Origin: Cyclina sinensis
Lineage: Eukaryota; Mollusca; Bivalvia; Venerida; Veneridae
Length of the DNA stretch: 64,000 nt
Reading direction: 5' to 3'
NCBI GenBank assembly: GCA_012932295.1
Contig: JAAONU010000016.1
Span: forward strand, 17,017,530-17,081,529
Shown here: piece after piece, positions 26,768 through 39,822 of the stretch
Layout: each line of letters starts with the position of its first letter
Position numbering within the stretch: position 1 is the first letter of the stretch
The notes under the pieces: generated by a model
Database searches by the model: none
What the model was told of the DNA's origin: nothing
What the model saw: the letters and a program-made list of their open reading frames with translations, nothing else
Program-made: the position numbers and the translations under genes

Positions 26768-27114
26768 TTTTGAGCTGCCAGGCTCTTTGCAATCAGTTAC
26801 TTCAACCTGGCTTAGAACAGTTTTTCTTCTTCACTCAACAGGTTCGACGGATAACCCACAGCAATATAATTACATAAAGTACATGTAGGTCAAGTCTTGA
26901 AACAGTTCATTCACAGAAATTCACAGAATTCTTTTAAAATCTTTAAATAGAAGATCTACGTATTATCAGAGACATAGATTACATACTTATATTAGTAATA
27001 TACATCTCTGTTACGAAGAATGAATGATCTGTAAGAAAAAAAATGTATTTCCAATACAAATCTTTGAAATGTGTCGATAACCTTTTTTTGATCCTCTGTT
27101 GATCACCATTATGA

Positions 27115-27800
27115 GACGATGTGCAGAGCATAACAACCAGGTCACTACCCCCAAGATCAAGGTCATTATTAAAGGTCATAAATAAAAAAGTCCTCATTTC
27201 TTGTCCACTTCGTTTAATACTATTAAACTGCTTGAAAGTTTTCGAAATAACTTGGCATAAATGATCACTATTATGACATGATGTGCGTAGTGCAAAACCA
27301 GGTTGCTACCCCCAAGGTCAAGGTCACACTTAAAGGTTATTATACAAAGTCCACATTTCTTGTCCGCTACATTACTATTAAACCGCTTGCTAGTTTTTAT
27401 AATAAATGTGCACAAATGATCACCAGTATGAGTCAATGTGCAGAGCGCAACAACCAGGTCGCTATCCCCAAGGTCAAGGTCACACCTAAAAGTCATATAT
27501 AAAAAGTCCACATTTTGGTCCACTTCGTTACTATTAAACTGCTTGAAAGTTTTCAAAATAACTTGGCACAAATGATCGCCATTATGAGACGAATTGCAGA
27601 ACGCAACAACCAGGTCGCTACACTTAGGTCAAGGCCACACTTAAGAGTCATATATAAAAAGTCCACATTTCATGTCCGCAACATAACTTTTAAACTGCTT
27701 GAAAGTTTTTATAATAACTTGAAATAAATGATCGAGACGATGTGCACTTAGCAACAACCAGGTCGCTACACTTTCGTCAAAGTCACACATGGAGGTCAAA
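27115..27800. repeat. Tandem array, about 155-bp units, 5 copies
   Basis: Each unit carries ACAACCAGGTCGCTA, CAAGGTCAAGGTCAC and AAAGTCCACATTTCTTGTCC. Copies start near 27135, 27295, 27448, 27606 and 27757. Open frames on both strands (27194-27571, 27278-27502) come from the repeat period. Confidence 0.75.
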
Positions 27801-28289
27801 TATAAAAAAGTCCACATTTTGTTTCTTCTCCATAACTTACTGACTTTTGTAATTTTCCATATTCTCAATATCTCATCAACTGAATAACTCAATTTCATCT
27901 TCATGAGTCCATCATTTACAAATGTGAGGTTCAAATGTACTTGCCCATTTTCCATAGAAATTATCATCCTATGTCATATTGGGAGGTCTAACCTTCACTC
28001 TTCACACTTGTTATCCATTCCAATGTTCTACTGCGGCAGAGATATAGCTGTCCTTCAGGCTGCCTTGTTACATATTACTCCGCAAAGTTAATAGCGAGAC
28101 GAATAGAAATTAAAGGGGCACACACTATACTGTTGAAACATCAATAATATTAACAGTTATAAATAAATAAATACAATTTTGAAGAAAAACATATATAAAA
28201 AATGTTTGATTTTAACACAATCAACATAGAACTTTTGGGTGAAGTGAAAAGTTTATGTAAGTATTCTTTTATCTAGGCAAAGTGTAAAA

Positions 28290-29060
28290 CCCGGAAGCGA
28301 TTTTCCGGAAATCATGGAAAAGGCTATAAGTGCCAAAGTACGTGTGCTAGAGTAATAAATTTGGTATCTGTATAAACTAGAGACTCTCAGCTTTTACATA
28401 TATGTAAATAATTATGTTTGCTTTTGGAAAATTTCAGTTAAATAGCTCCTGAAACTGTCATTACCGCTGCCGTAAAATACAGCCGTACGAGAAAACACGG
28501 AAAAGGCTATGAGTTTCTAAATGTGTGTTCTACAGTAATAGATTTGATATCTATATTAACTACAGACAGTCAGCTTTTACATATTTGTAAACTATTTTAT
28601 TTGCTTAAGTGAAATTTAAGTAATAAAGCCCGTGAAACTAGCATTACCTCTGCCGTAAAATACAGCCGTACGAGAAAACCCGGAAATCATGGAAAATGCT
28701 GTAAGTGCCAAACTACGTGCGCTAGAGCAAAAAGAAATGTATCTATATTAACTAGAGAGTCTCTGCTTTTACATATATGTAAATTATTTTATTTTCTTAA
28801 GGTGAACTTATATAATCAAGCTCCTGAAAATAGCATTACCGCTGCCGTAAAATACAGCCAGTAATCATGGAAAAGGCTTTAAGTTTCTTAAATTTATATG
28901 TGTTCTAAAGTAATAGATTTGGTATCTATATTAAATAGAGTCTCTCAGCCTTTACATATATGTAAATGATTATATTTGCCTTAAAGGAATTTATGTTAGG
29001 AAGCTCATGAAAATAGCATTACTGATACCGTAAAAGCCGGAAAACGTGCAAAAGGCTATG
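28290..29060. repeat. Tandem array, about 180-bp units, 4 copies
   Basis: The recurring segments are GGAAAAGGCTATAAGTGCCA, CTCTCAGCTTTTACATATAT and GCTGCCGTAAAATACAGCC. Unit starts are near 28316, 28499, 28692, 28868 and a last partial at 29042. No element ends were identified. Confidence 0.7.
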
Positions 29061-30090
29061 TTATAAGCAGTACCGTAACAATATGTTATTGATTAAACCA
29101 TATTATGATTGCCTTTTGTTAATTTGAAAATTCATATTTTTTACAGTTTTAAAAGTCCAGCCAGCCTTCAATTAAAGGTGTGATTCTTTGATTGCCAAAA
29201 ACTCTAAATTTTAAGCCGCGATCAAATCAAAAGGATACTAAATTGTTTGTAGACAGCTTAGGTTTAATATTTTACCTAAATATTATTGTCACTGGACAAG
29301 TCTGTTTAAATTAAAATCTCTATTAAATTGTCAACAAAGTAGTGTTATTAATAAACCTGCAAAATATGTTCACAAAGTAGACCTTTTGCGAGGATAATTT
29401 CAAGTGTGAATTTTGAGATATAATTTAATTCATACTTATATTATACAGTTACAGTAACTTATTGTTTGTTAATGTAAACCGTGTTTAATGTTATATTTAA
29501 TATGGTTTCTTGCTTTTCTCTTTGTATTTGTAATTGTACCGCCATTATATATATGTTACATTGGCGATGAAAATTCATATGTTTTTGCCGAAATAAAATA
29601 TTGAATTGATTTGAATTGTAATCAAATTCGTTAAATTAGCCGTGACAGTGAAATTAACAGTTGATTGTTATCTTAAACACGCATGCAGCAAGCAAAATTA
29701 TCCTCTGATTAAGTGGTGGTTGGTGTTAAAGCAAACAAAAAAATGAGTAAAACTCGATAATATATAAACGGGATTTCTTTAAATTTCTTTCTTACTTTTA
29801 CAAGTAAATTTAAACATTACTGCTGTTTTCTTATATTGCATAATTATTGTGAAGCAAAAAGTGTTAAAATATAATCGCGCCATTCATTCTTACCCGGGAT
29901 ATATAAAATTCGTCAATTCTTGAAAGAGGACATGGTGTTTGAAGTTCTTCCATTTTCTCGGTAAGACATAGATTTGTTTTTTCTTTCTAGTTTCGATATC
30001 CCTCTAAGAATATGTGTAATGTATAGAATTTTCACTAAGTTTTTTTTCTGTACGGAAAATTGCCAGTATTATATTCCTATATGTACAATT
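29060..30090. other. AT-rich sequence, possible LINE 3' end
   Basis: AATAAAATATTGAATTGATTTGAATTG at 29592-29619 (AATAAA plus a short ATTGA-type tail) resembles the end of a non-LTR element on the + strand; no coding part was recognised. The remainder shows nothing. Confidence 0.3.
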
Positions 30091-31136
30091 GGAGCGGGGT
30101 TAGTGTTATCCAGTATTATGTAATTCTATGTTTTGATTGGCTGTAAGAAGATCCGATTATTACCGAAGCATTGCGTATTTTTACGATGTACCACCTGTTG
30201 AATCAATTTGCGAAGTTGTGTTATTCCGGAAATCCTTGGACAGAATTACGAACAGAATCACGTGACTGTCTGGTAATATTGTGTAGGAACATTGAATGTT
30301 ATTGTTTTGAAATCTATTAATAGTAACAAGTAACTGGTAAGAGATACAGGTAACTTTTTGGAGGCTGGCAAAAATATGGCGGTTGATAAAAATGCAAAAC
30401 ATATAATTTTGTAATTACAGTTACAAAGTCATTTTTTCATCGAACAATTCAATATTTTAAATCATTTGAAAGGTCTGTAAACTCATATTTTACATATATA
30501 AAAAATAATTTTCGAAAGTGTTCACTTTCTTGTTTGTAAATGGTTAAACTTAGTGCATCTAAGGTGCTAGAAAAATGTTGAAAAAATGCTGAAACGACAG
30601 GTATGAATTAGTTTAGTTTTCTTTTTTAAAAGCAAAAATTCAAAATCTGCTTATATTTTCATAATATGAATTTAAAGAGTCTTCAAATGATGTAAAATTA
30701 TACCATGTTTATGTTTAATGTTCTCAAATAATAAAATTCGGCTCAAAAAGAAAAAATAAAACATCTTAAGTTAAAAATTCAGTCTGGTTCCCGGTGGTAC
30801 TTTGCTACGACAGTGACTGTTTTACTCATCTGGTCTTTAATATGTTGAATTATATCAAAGTAATCAAAGCATGGTCATACTTTATTATCATCATTGATAT
30901 TACATTTGTTATTCTATTCAAGCATGTTTGTTATTCTGTTCAAGCATGTTATTCCATTAAATTCATGTTATTTTGTTACTTAACAAAACAAACACTGTTT
31001 CAGTATCATAATTATCACCATTAAAATCAAGAGATATATAGAAATAAAAGGTTGAACAAATATGTTGATTTTGTTCTTCACAAATTGGGCATTACCTTAA
31101 TTAAATTTCTTTTTATTAGCATCTGCAAACAAATTA

Positions 31137-31240
31137 GTGTGCTGTAGCTTAAAGTTCCTTAAAAATACAGTAAAAACCGTACACTCAAATGGACTTATGT
31201 CCATTTGAATTTTCCTTGTTTAACTTTAGCTACAGCACAC
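31137..31240. repeat. Small foldback (MITE-like) element, copy 1
   Basis: The ends GTGTGCTGTAGCTTAAAGTT and AACTTTAGCTACAGCACAC are inverted copies. A second inner palindrome TCAAATGGACttatGTCCATTTGA lies at 31185-31208. The whole 104 bases can fold as one stem with a branch. It recurs at 37533-37636. Confidence 0.6.
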
Positions 31241-31354
31241 GTGTCAGTCACCACCAATGACTGGATAAGTCGTTTGTGGATGGACAGTTACATGATTGGA
31301 TTAAATCGGATAATGCCGATGGCGCACTGACTGGTTAGCTGATTAACTTCTTTC

Positions 31355-32480
31355 AAATACGAATACGAAAATTTATTCAGCATTAAACATGTTATAACAA
31401 TGTTGATAGCCTACATATATATAATACAGTGTGTGAACAAAATTAATGCATTTTAATACAAAATGTAACAAAACAAGTTATCAGAAAAGTTGTGTTTCGT
31501 GGAACGTTTTTTTCACAAAGATAAAGATACAGACGTCAATGTTGTTTGAGGATATATACTTCGATGCTTGTCAAATTAGTATTGCTGGACTATGAAATTC
31601 TAATTTTATTTGCAAAATAAACAAATTTCGCGAAATTACATAATTCTTTTTGTGATGTTGATGACATAAGAGTACTAAATTTATTTAAATTTGGCCACCT
31701 GCAAAAATAATGTTTAAATTATTTTTTTCTTAAATTTCGGTAACGTCGACAGACCATCAAAAAGTGATATTCATTTTTGATCCTAGACATATTACAAGAT
31801 TTACAAAGTCTTTGTTTCCTTGGAATACCTGTTTCAATAAATAAATCACGAGAGGGCAATCGAAATCTTGTTAATGCATTTCTAAACTTATTATCAGAAG
31901 CTATTAACAGATGTTTTTCTAGATCGAATTGATGTTTAAAAAGTCAATATGACTGAAGTCTGCTAGAGTTGTTAATGTCTGCATACCACTTCTGCAAAAA
32001 GTTATCAAAAATTCGTTGTTTTATAGCATGAAAGGGAATATTCAGTTCAGCCTGGCTTTGCCAAACATACAAAAATCCGAGTTCTGATAGAATCGTTTTA
32101 ATTTGAAAAGTGGGAGTCAGCATCGGATTTCAAATACATTTTTAAGCAAAGATGAATCTTCTTGTTTCAGGATTTTAACCCAGTATTTAATCATTATTAT
32201 TTTGCGGTATATCGATAGGGGAAAACGCCCTTATTCTATTATAATGCTAATAAAGTTGTTGACTTTTTTCACTCCTAAAACCCTACGCATAAATTAAGTA
32301 TGGGTGAATTCAACGTCTGTAGCTTCATGATTCTCCCAAATCTCCGTGCCAAAGTTTAAAATAGATCCCACAAGTGAGTCAAATAACCTGCATTTTTGGG
32401 AAATAGGTAATGTTATATCATTAAAGACCGAAAAAAGATTATGTAGCGCGTATGACGCGTGTTGAGCTATTCTCTTTTGA
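31355..32480 (-). pseudogene. LINE reverse transcriptase C-terminal end, decayed (copy 1)
   Basis: On the minus strand: LFDSLVGSILNFGTEIWENH and RRVLGVKKVN, KIIMIKYWVKIL, then LPSRDLFIETGIPRKQRLC and CNMSRIKNEYHFLMVC. This is the usual 3' RT end of non-LTR elements, with a Cys-Cys-His-Cys motif. Stops interrupt it. AATAAA and a TTCGTATTCGTATT tail at 31380-31355 mark the element's 3' end. The same sequence is at 37751-38876. Confidence 0.75.
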
Positions 32481-33424
32481 CTTTAGACTTTAACTAATAA
32501 TAATAATAGTAGTAGACTGACATGTTGCTGAACACACAAAACTTAAAAAAGATATATCAAAAGTGATTTAAGACAAACTGTCTCCAAAATTCAGTAAAAC
32601 TTTATGCCACGGACCTTGTCAAAAGCAGGTCTGTAACAACCAGGAGCCTGGGGTAGACAGCGCCTTCTATTCTGAAAATGCTTCCTTCTTGCCTAAAATG
32701 AACCATGAAAAGTTTGTTTCTTTTCCAGCGCGAATATACTATTGTCAGATATCCTACCAAGAGCGCAAAACCTGTTCAGTTGTTGCCAGCTAAGCCATGC
32801 TTTCCTCGATCGTTGGAATTTTGACGCAGGTGCCATAAATCGTGGTCTACATCAGCTATCCAGAGTCGTGCCGTGGGTTCATGTGATTGAACAGCCAGAA
32901 TTCCACTTTGTTTGGCAAGTAGAACCAAATTATAATTTAAATTTCCTTAAGGAAGCATATTTTTCCATATCTTTTGTTGAAGAGGGTGTATGGAGCAACA
33001 TACTCTGATTAATTAAAAAGTTGAATATATATATGTCGTGGAATGCAAAAATAAGGCTTACGGACAAAAAAATCAGATTTTCGATTTTTTTTGTTTTGTA
33101 TTTTTGCAATCTGTAACATGTCAAGAGTACACTCCTAAAATTTTAGAACGGAATCTTTAAAACTCATGTAAACATTAAATAAAAGCTTTAAGATTAAATT
33201 GAAAAGTTAAAAAATCAAAAGACTGCTTTATTTTTTTTTTACCCCAAAAGTATTTCAATATGCTTTTATACAAGGTCACTACATGCATTCATTGGTGATG
33301 ATAAACACAGCTTTTACATAAAGAAAAAGACGAACAGACAATAAATTTGAAACTTGTATATTTATGTGTAATAAATTAGGTATAAATCTAAGCAATTATG
33401 TATATATAAACTAAAACATTTGTG

Positions 33425-34366
33425 ATTACAGATGCAAATAGACAGCTTCTCAGCAGAGACGAGTTACAGCTCAGTTTTGACGGCACAGAGACAAAAGCCA
33501 GCAACATCGAAGCTGCCGTTCGGGAACTTACCTCTTCGTCTGTAGTATCAAGACAGCATAAACCTACAACCGTTCCTCGTGCAGCAGATTCCGCGAAAAC
33601 GACTGATCCGCAATCACCTTCTTCGTCGATTCTGGCATCACAGATAACTCCTTCGCCAATTACTCGTGTAGCAGACTCTACTACAATAAGACAACAGCCA
33701 GACCGTTCAAAAAAGTGCATTCGGTATCATCTAAGACTGTGTCACCTGATAATGAACTTGATGAAACGGTAAAATGGATAGAAGATCATAGACAAATACC
33801 AAGTATATTCATTCTTCAAACTGGAGGAGGAGGTGTTGCCATTCCTTTAGCAATTCAGCATATTCTACATTCAGCCGGTATGTTGAGGACTTATTATGCG
33901 CGGGTGAATCTGGTTTAAATGCAGACCAAATTTCAACTGTTGTACAAACCGATGTTAATAGTGGCGAAATATTTGTGATTGACTTGGATTTATTTGCGAG
34001 TCCGAAAGATGTGAGCGTTGAAAAGTATATGTGGATTAACGATGGCCGCAAGAAAATTCCAAAAAAAAAGAAGTCTACAATGTTTAAATCTTTAAGATAA
34101 GACTTCCTGATAACAAACACTCAAAATCATCCCAAAAGTATGTGTATGAGCGAATTGATAACGGGAAGTATGTAGTGCTACATTATGTGGGGGACCCGAA
34201 TGTTATCAACCGTTGTCGCAAAAATAACGCAAAGAACGATAATGCAAAGGATATTAAATCGCGCGCAGACGACGCAATGGCTTCAGCAAACTTGATTGAG
34301 AAGGAACTTAAATGTAAAGCAGAAAAAGGGACAGACTTAGGTGTGAAAACTTCAAAAAAATCTTAA
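33425..34366 (+). pseudogene. Unknown protein-coding remnant with three frameshifts (copy 1)
   Basis: Four consecutive frames read protein-like: TDANRQLLSRDELQLSFDG (Ser/Thr-rich after it), then HSVSSKTVSPDNELDETVKW to SIFILQTGGGGVAIPLAIQ, then GLNADQISTVVQTDVNSGEI to YMWINDGRKKIPKKKKS, and finally IRLPDNKHSKSSQKYVYERI with NGKYVVLHYVGDPNVIN. Frame changes fall at an A6 run (about 33710), near 33880 and near 34098. I recognise no named domain; the WINDGRKKIP and YVVLHYVGD segments recall an expanded mollusc family I cannot name. Some breaks could be introns. The second copy has the same breaks. Confidence 0.5.
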
Positions 34367-34532
34367 CCAGGTAAAAAATCACAAGTACAGAACTAGGCGA
34401 GAAAAAAGTTTTAGTAATGATGAAATCTAAAATTTATGTGAAATTTCAATAGAATAAGAAAATTTTAACAAACAAATTTATGTTTATCCTACTCAAGCAC
34501 CCAAGAAAAAGCAAAATAAAAAACAACAGGAT

Positions 34533-35411
34533 ATGGGTGACGATACAATGATAAATGTCATTAAACAAGAATTGAAACAAATCAATGAGAAACTAGCAAA
34601 TGTTATGACCAAAAATGATGACTCACTTAAGATAATGATAAAAGAAAGCATAAAACAAATGAAAGATGAGTTATTAGCTTCCGGTACTAGACGAATTGAA
34701 ATTTTAAAGGGAAAACTGTTTGAAAAAGAATCTGATAATGACAAACTGAAAAAAGAAAATGACAAAATGAAAGAAGGATTTGTTAAATTAAAAAACGAAC
34801 ATGAAACACAGAAAAAGAGAAATATTGACAGACGAAAGACAGACGAATGGCTGAACGATCAGGAACAGTATAACCGGAAAAACAATATTTGAGTGACGGG
34901 GAGAGCAGAGGAAAAGTTTCCAAAATCAAATGTTAAAATCTAGAAGGAAAAACCAGAGAATGCTCAGAAACAAAACCAAAATGAAAATGAAACAACAGAA
35001 AAAAATGAGAGTGACGTATTAAGCCCAACAAAATCTTACGTAACGGCAATAAACTTTAGCAAAGATGAAAGTGCTAAATCACGAGAAGTAGTCGATGAGA
35101 ATGCGGAGCAGACAACAAGCGTCTTCATCACAAGGATGAACAAGTACATACTAGGTCTGGATTTGAAAATGGAGGATATTGATATCAGCCACAGAATGCC
35201 CACTAAAACTAATAAGTATAGACCAATAATTGTTAAATTTAAAAGTAGAATGGTAAAAGACAAAATTATGCGGAATCGTGCTCTGCTACCAAAAGCACTA
35301 GGTGTTGTGGATGATCTGACAGCTAAAAATTTCGTCACCTTACAATCAGTTAAACATAAAGGAGCAGACCTTTTGAAATCCGCTTGGTTTAGGAATGGTT
35401 GGATTTTTTAA
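34533..35411 (+). pseudogene. LINE ORF1-like protein remnant (copy 1)
   Basis: A coiled coil (34533-34830, heptads rich in Lys, Glu, Ile, Leu) leads to QYNRKNNI, then TGA at 34890-34892, then VTGRAEEKF and a TAG, and in the same frame DIDISHRMP, RPIIVKFKSR, DDLTAKNF and SAWFRNGWIF. The order coiled coil, RNN motif, HR..(T), RPIIVKF and RNGRIF-like end is that of ORF1 or FP-like proteins of non-LTR elements. After 35411 the frame slips in a T run and continues as FKNHHGIIKQVKYKDFSWW. Dead. Confidence 0.7.
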
Positions 35412-35594
35412 GAACCACCACGGTATCATCAAACAAGTAAAGTACAAAGACTTTAGCTGGTGGAAGAACCAACCATAGACGGAACCAAATACTGAATCTA
35501 AAACATTCTGATTGATTGGGCTGTTTCATTAAATTAGACAATAGTATCAGTGATAGTATAAATGCATATAACAAGCTATGTAGAAATGTAAGAC

Positions 35595-35850
35595 CATTGA
35601 TGCAAACGTACAGCATACTCTATGTGTAAAGGGGTGAGATCACTAATGCAAATGTACAACATACTCTATGTGTAAAGGGATGAGATCACTAATGCAAATG
35701 TACAACATACTCTATGTGTAAAGGGGTGAGATCACTAATGCAAATGTACAACATACTCTATGTGTAAAGGGGTGAGATCACTAATGCAAATGTACAACAT
35801 ACTCTATGTGTAAAGGGTTGAGATCACTAATGCAAATGTACAACCGAGGA
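35595..35850. repeat. 46-bp minisatellite, about 5.5 units (copy 1)
   Basis: The unit CACTAATGCAAATGTACAAC followed by ATACTCTATGTGTAAAGGGG and TGAGAT repeats at 35641, 35687, 35733, 35779 and 35825, with a diverged first unit at 35595. Confidence 0.92.
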
Positions 35851-37532
35851 AATCATCGATGTGTATTTGTACATATATTTAAAAAAAAAACAACGCATTA
35901 ATGCATAATCTAATCATAAACATATTTTGACAAAATGTTGGGTATGTTTTTCTAATAGCATAGCTCATGATGTATAGAAGATAAATTGTTACACATAACA
36001 AGTAAACCCTAACCTTTAGTTCCCACTGCTGACACTATGTAAAGGTGTATGACCAGTATTTTTACATTTATAATCAATGACAAAATATTGTATTGTTCAG
36101 TACTGGATATTATTGACTAAGTATACAATATAAAACGGATGGGTAAAATATCTCAAAAAAGAACAAAAAAGATTCGCTAGAAAAAGTAAAGTTCAACTCC
36201 TTTAACTTAGTAGTAATAATATATGTACATTAACATGTCTACAATGTAACAATAATATAAAGCTCTCATATCACACTTAAATCTTCTGTGCTCATTGGAC
36301 TATTTTTTTAGGTGGATAAGCTTTTTTTTCAATGTTTGAAATATATGTCAGTTGTTTATACTTTTCTTGTCCATGTGATAGAGTATCAGATCTTTGTCTG
36401 CTTTGTCATCCAATGAACTACTCAATTGTTATTTATTATATCAGAAAATGATATAAGGTATATATATGTATACCTATATATATATAGGAGCGGGGTTAGT
36501 GTTATCCAGTATTATGTAATTCTATGTTTTGATTGGCTGTAAGAAGATCCGATTATTACCGAAGCATTGCGTATTTTTACGATGTACCACCTGTTGAATC
36601 AATTTGCGAAGTTGTGTTATTCCGGAAATCCTTGGACAGAATTACGAACAGAATCACGTGACTGTCTGGTAATATTGTGTAGGAACATTGAATGTTATTG
36701 TTTTGAAATCTATTAATAGTAACAAGTAACTGGTAAGAGATACAGGTAACTTTTTGGAGGCTGGCAAAAATATGGCGGTTGATAAAAATGCAAAACATAT
36801 AATTTTGTAATTACAGTTACAAAGTCATTTTTTCATCGAACAATTCAATATTTTAAATCATTTGAAAGGTCTGTAAACTCATATTTTACATATATAAAAA
36901 ATAATTTTCGAAAGTGTTCACTTTCTTGTTTGTAAATGGTTAAACTTAGTGCATCTAAGGTGCTAGAAAAATGTTGAAAAAATGCTGAAACGACAGGTAT
37001 GAATTAGTTTAGTTTTCTTTTTTAAAAGCAAAAATTCAAAATCTGCTTATATTTTCATAATATGAATTTAAAGAGTCTTCAAATGATGTAAAATTATACC
37101 ATGTTTATGTTTAATGTTCTCAAATAATAAAATTCGGCTCAAAAAGAAAAAATAAAACATCTTAAGTTAAAAATTCAGTCTGGTTCCCGGTGGTACTTTG
37201 CTACGACAGTGACTGTTTTACTCATCTGGTCTTTAATATGTTGAATTATATCAAAGTAATCAAAGCATGGTCATACTTTATTATCATCATTGATATTACA
37301 TTTGTTATTCTATTCAAGCATGTTTGTTATTCTGTTCAAGCATGTTATTCCATTAAATTCATGTTATTTTGTTACTTAACAAAACAAACACTGTTTCAGT
37401 ATCATAATTATCACCATTAAAATCAAGAGATATATAGAAATAAAAGGTTGAACAAATATGTTGATTTTGTTCTTCACAAATTGGGCATTACCTTAATTAA
37501 ATTTCTTTTTATTAGCATCTGCAAACAAATTA

Positions 37533-37636
37533 GTGTGCTGTAGCTTAAAGTTCCTTAAAAATACAGTAAAAACCGTACACTCAAATGGACTTATGTCCAT
37601 TTGAATTTTCCTTGTTTAACTTTAGCTACAGCACAC
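37533..37636. repeat. Small foldback element, copy 2
   Basis: Identical in structure to 31137-31240, carried by the 6.4-kb duplication. Confidence 0.6.
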
Positions 37637-37750
37637 GTGTCAGTCACCACCAATGACTGGATAAGTCGTTTGTGGATGGACAGTTACATGATTGGATTAA
37701 ATCGGATAATGCCGATGGCGCACTGACTGGTTAGCTGATTAACTTCTTTC

Positions 37751-38876
37751 AAATACGAATACGAAAATTTATTCAGCATTAAACATGTTATAACAATGTT
37801 GATAGCCTACATATATATAATACAGTGTGTGAACAAAATTAATGCATTTTAATACAAAATGTAACAAAACAAGTTATCAGAAAAGTTGTGTTTCGTGGAA
37901 CGTTTTTTTCACAAAGATAAAGATACAGACGTCAATGTTGTTTGAGGATATATACTTCGATGCTTGTCAAATTAGTATTGCTGGACTATGAAATTCTAAT
38001 TTTATTTGCAAAATAAACAAATTTCGCGAAATTACATAATTCTTTTTGTGATGTTGATGACATAAGAGTACTAAATTTATTTAAATTTGGCCACCTGCAA
38101 AAATAATGTTTAAATTATTTTTTTCTTAAATTTCGGTAACGTCGACAGACCATCAAAAAGTGATATTCATTTTTGATCCTAGACATATTACAAGATTTAC
38201 AAAGTCTTTGTTTCCTTGGAATACCTGTTTCAATAAATAAATCACGAGAGGGCAATCGAAATCTTGTTAATGCATTTCTAAACTTATTATCAGAAGCTAT
38301 TAACAGATGTTTTTCTAGATCGAATTGATGTTTAAAAAGTCAATATGACTGAAGTCTGCTAGAGTTGTTAATGTCTGCATACCACTTCTGCAAAAAGTTA
38401 TCAAAAATTCGTTGTTTTATAGCATGAAAGGGAATATTCAGTTCAGCCTGGCTTTGCCAAACATACAAAAATCCGAGTTCTGATAGAATCGTTTTAATTT
38501 GAAAAGTGGGAGTCAGCATCGGATTTCAAATACATTTTTAAGCAAAGATGAATCTTCTTGTTTCAGGATTTTAACCCAGTATTTAATCATTATTATTTTG
38601 CGGTATATCGATAGGGGAAAACGCCCTTATTCTATTATAATGCTAATAAAGTTGTTGACTTTTTTCACTCCTAAAACCCTACGCATAAATTAAGTATAGG
38701 TGAATTCAACGTCTGTAGCTTCATGATTCTCCCAAATCTCCGTGCCAAAGTTTAAAATAGATCCCACAAGTGAGTCAAATAACCTGCATTTTTGGGAAAT
38801 AGGTAATGTTATATCATTAAAGACCGAAAAAAGATTATGTAGCGCGTATGACGCGTGTTGAGCTATTCTCTTTTGA
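37751..38876 (-). pseudogene. LINE reverse transcriptase C-terminal end (copy 2)
   Basis: Duplicate of 31355-32480 with the same stops and the same TTCGTATTCGTATT tail. Confidence 0.75.
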
Positions 38877-39822
38877 CTTTAGACTTTAACTAATAATAAT
38901 AATAGTAGTAGACTGACATGTTGCTGAACACACAAAACTTAAAAAAGATATATCAAAAGTGATTTAAGACAAACTGTCTCCAAAATTCAGTAAAACTTTA
39001 TGCCACGGACCTTGTCAAAAGCAGGTCCGTAACAACCAGGAGCCTGGGGTAGACAGCGCCTTCTATTCTGAAAATGCTTCCTTCTTGCCTAAAATGAACC
39101 ATGAAAAGTTTGTTTCTTTTCCAGCGCGAATATACTATTGTCAGATATCCTACCAAGAGCGCAAAACCTGTTCAGTTGTTGCCAGCTAAGCCATGCTTTC
39201 CTCGATCGTTGGAATTTTGACGCAGGTGCCATAAATCGTGGTCTACATCAGCTATCCAGAGTCGTGCCGTGGGTTCATGTGATTGAACAGCCAGAATTCC
39301 ACTTTGTTTGGCAAGTAGAACCAAATTATAATTTAAATTTCCTTAAGGAAGCATATTTTTCCATATCTTTTGTTGAAGAGGGTGTATGGAGCAACATACT
39401 CTGATTAATTAAAAAGTTGAATATATATATGTCGTGGAATGCAAAAATAAGGCTTACGGACAAAAAAATCAGATTTTCGATTTTTTTTGTTTTGTATTTT
39501 TGCAATCTGTAACATGTCAAGAGTACACTCCTAAAATTTTAGAACGGAATCTTTAAAACTCATGTAAACATTAAATAAAAGCTTTAAGATTAAATTGAAA
39601 AGTTAAAAAATCAAAAGACTGCTTTATTTTTTTTTTTTACCCCAAAAGTATTTCAATATGCTTTTATACAAGGTCACTACATGCATTCATTGGTGATGAT
39701 AAACACAGCTTTTACATAAAGGAAAAGACGAACAGACAATAAATTTGAAACTTGTATATTTATGTGTAATAAATTAGGTATAAATCTAAGCAATTATGTA
39801 TATATAAACTAAAACATTTGTG

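Larger units (their letters stand above)
30091..36486. repeat. 6.4-kb tandem duplication, copy 1
   Basis: The unit begins GGAGCGGGGTTAGTGTTATC and recurs at 36487, with an offset of 6396-6398 bases throughout. Differences are a handful of substitutions and homopolymer changes. It contains no intact gene, only dead elements annotated separately. The right edge is a TATA-rich tract. Confidence 0.95.

Noticed and set aside
33388..33720. Minus-strand 110-residue frame
   Set aside because: Shadow of the + strand remnant, which reads more like protein and continues downstream.
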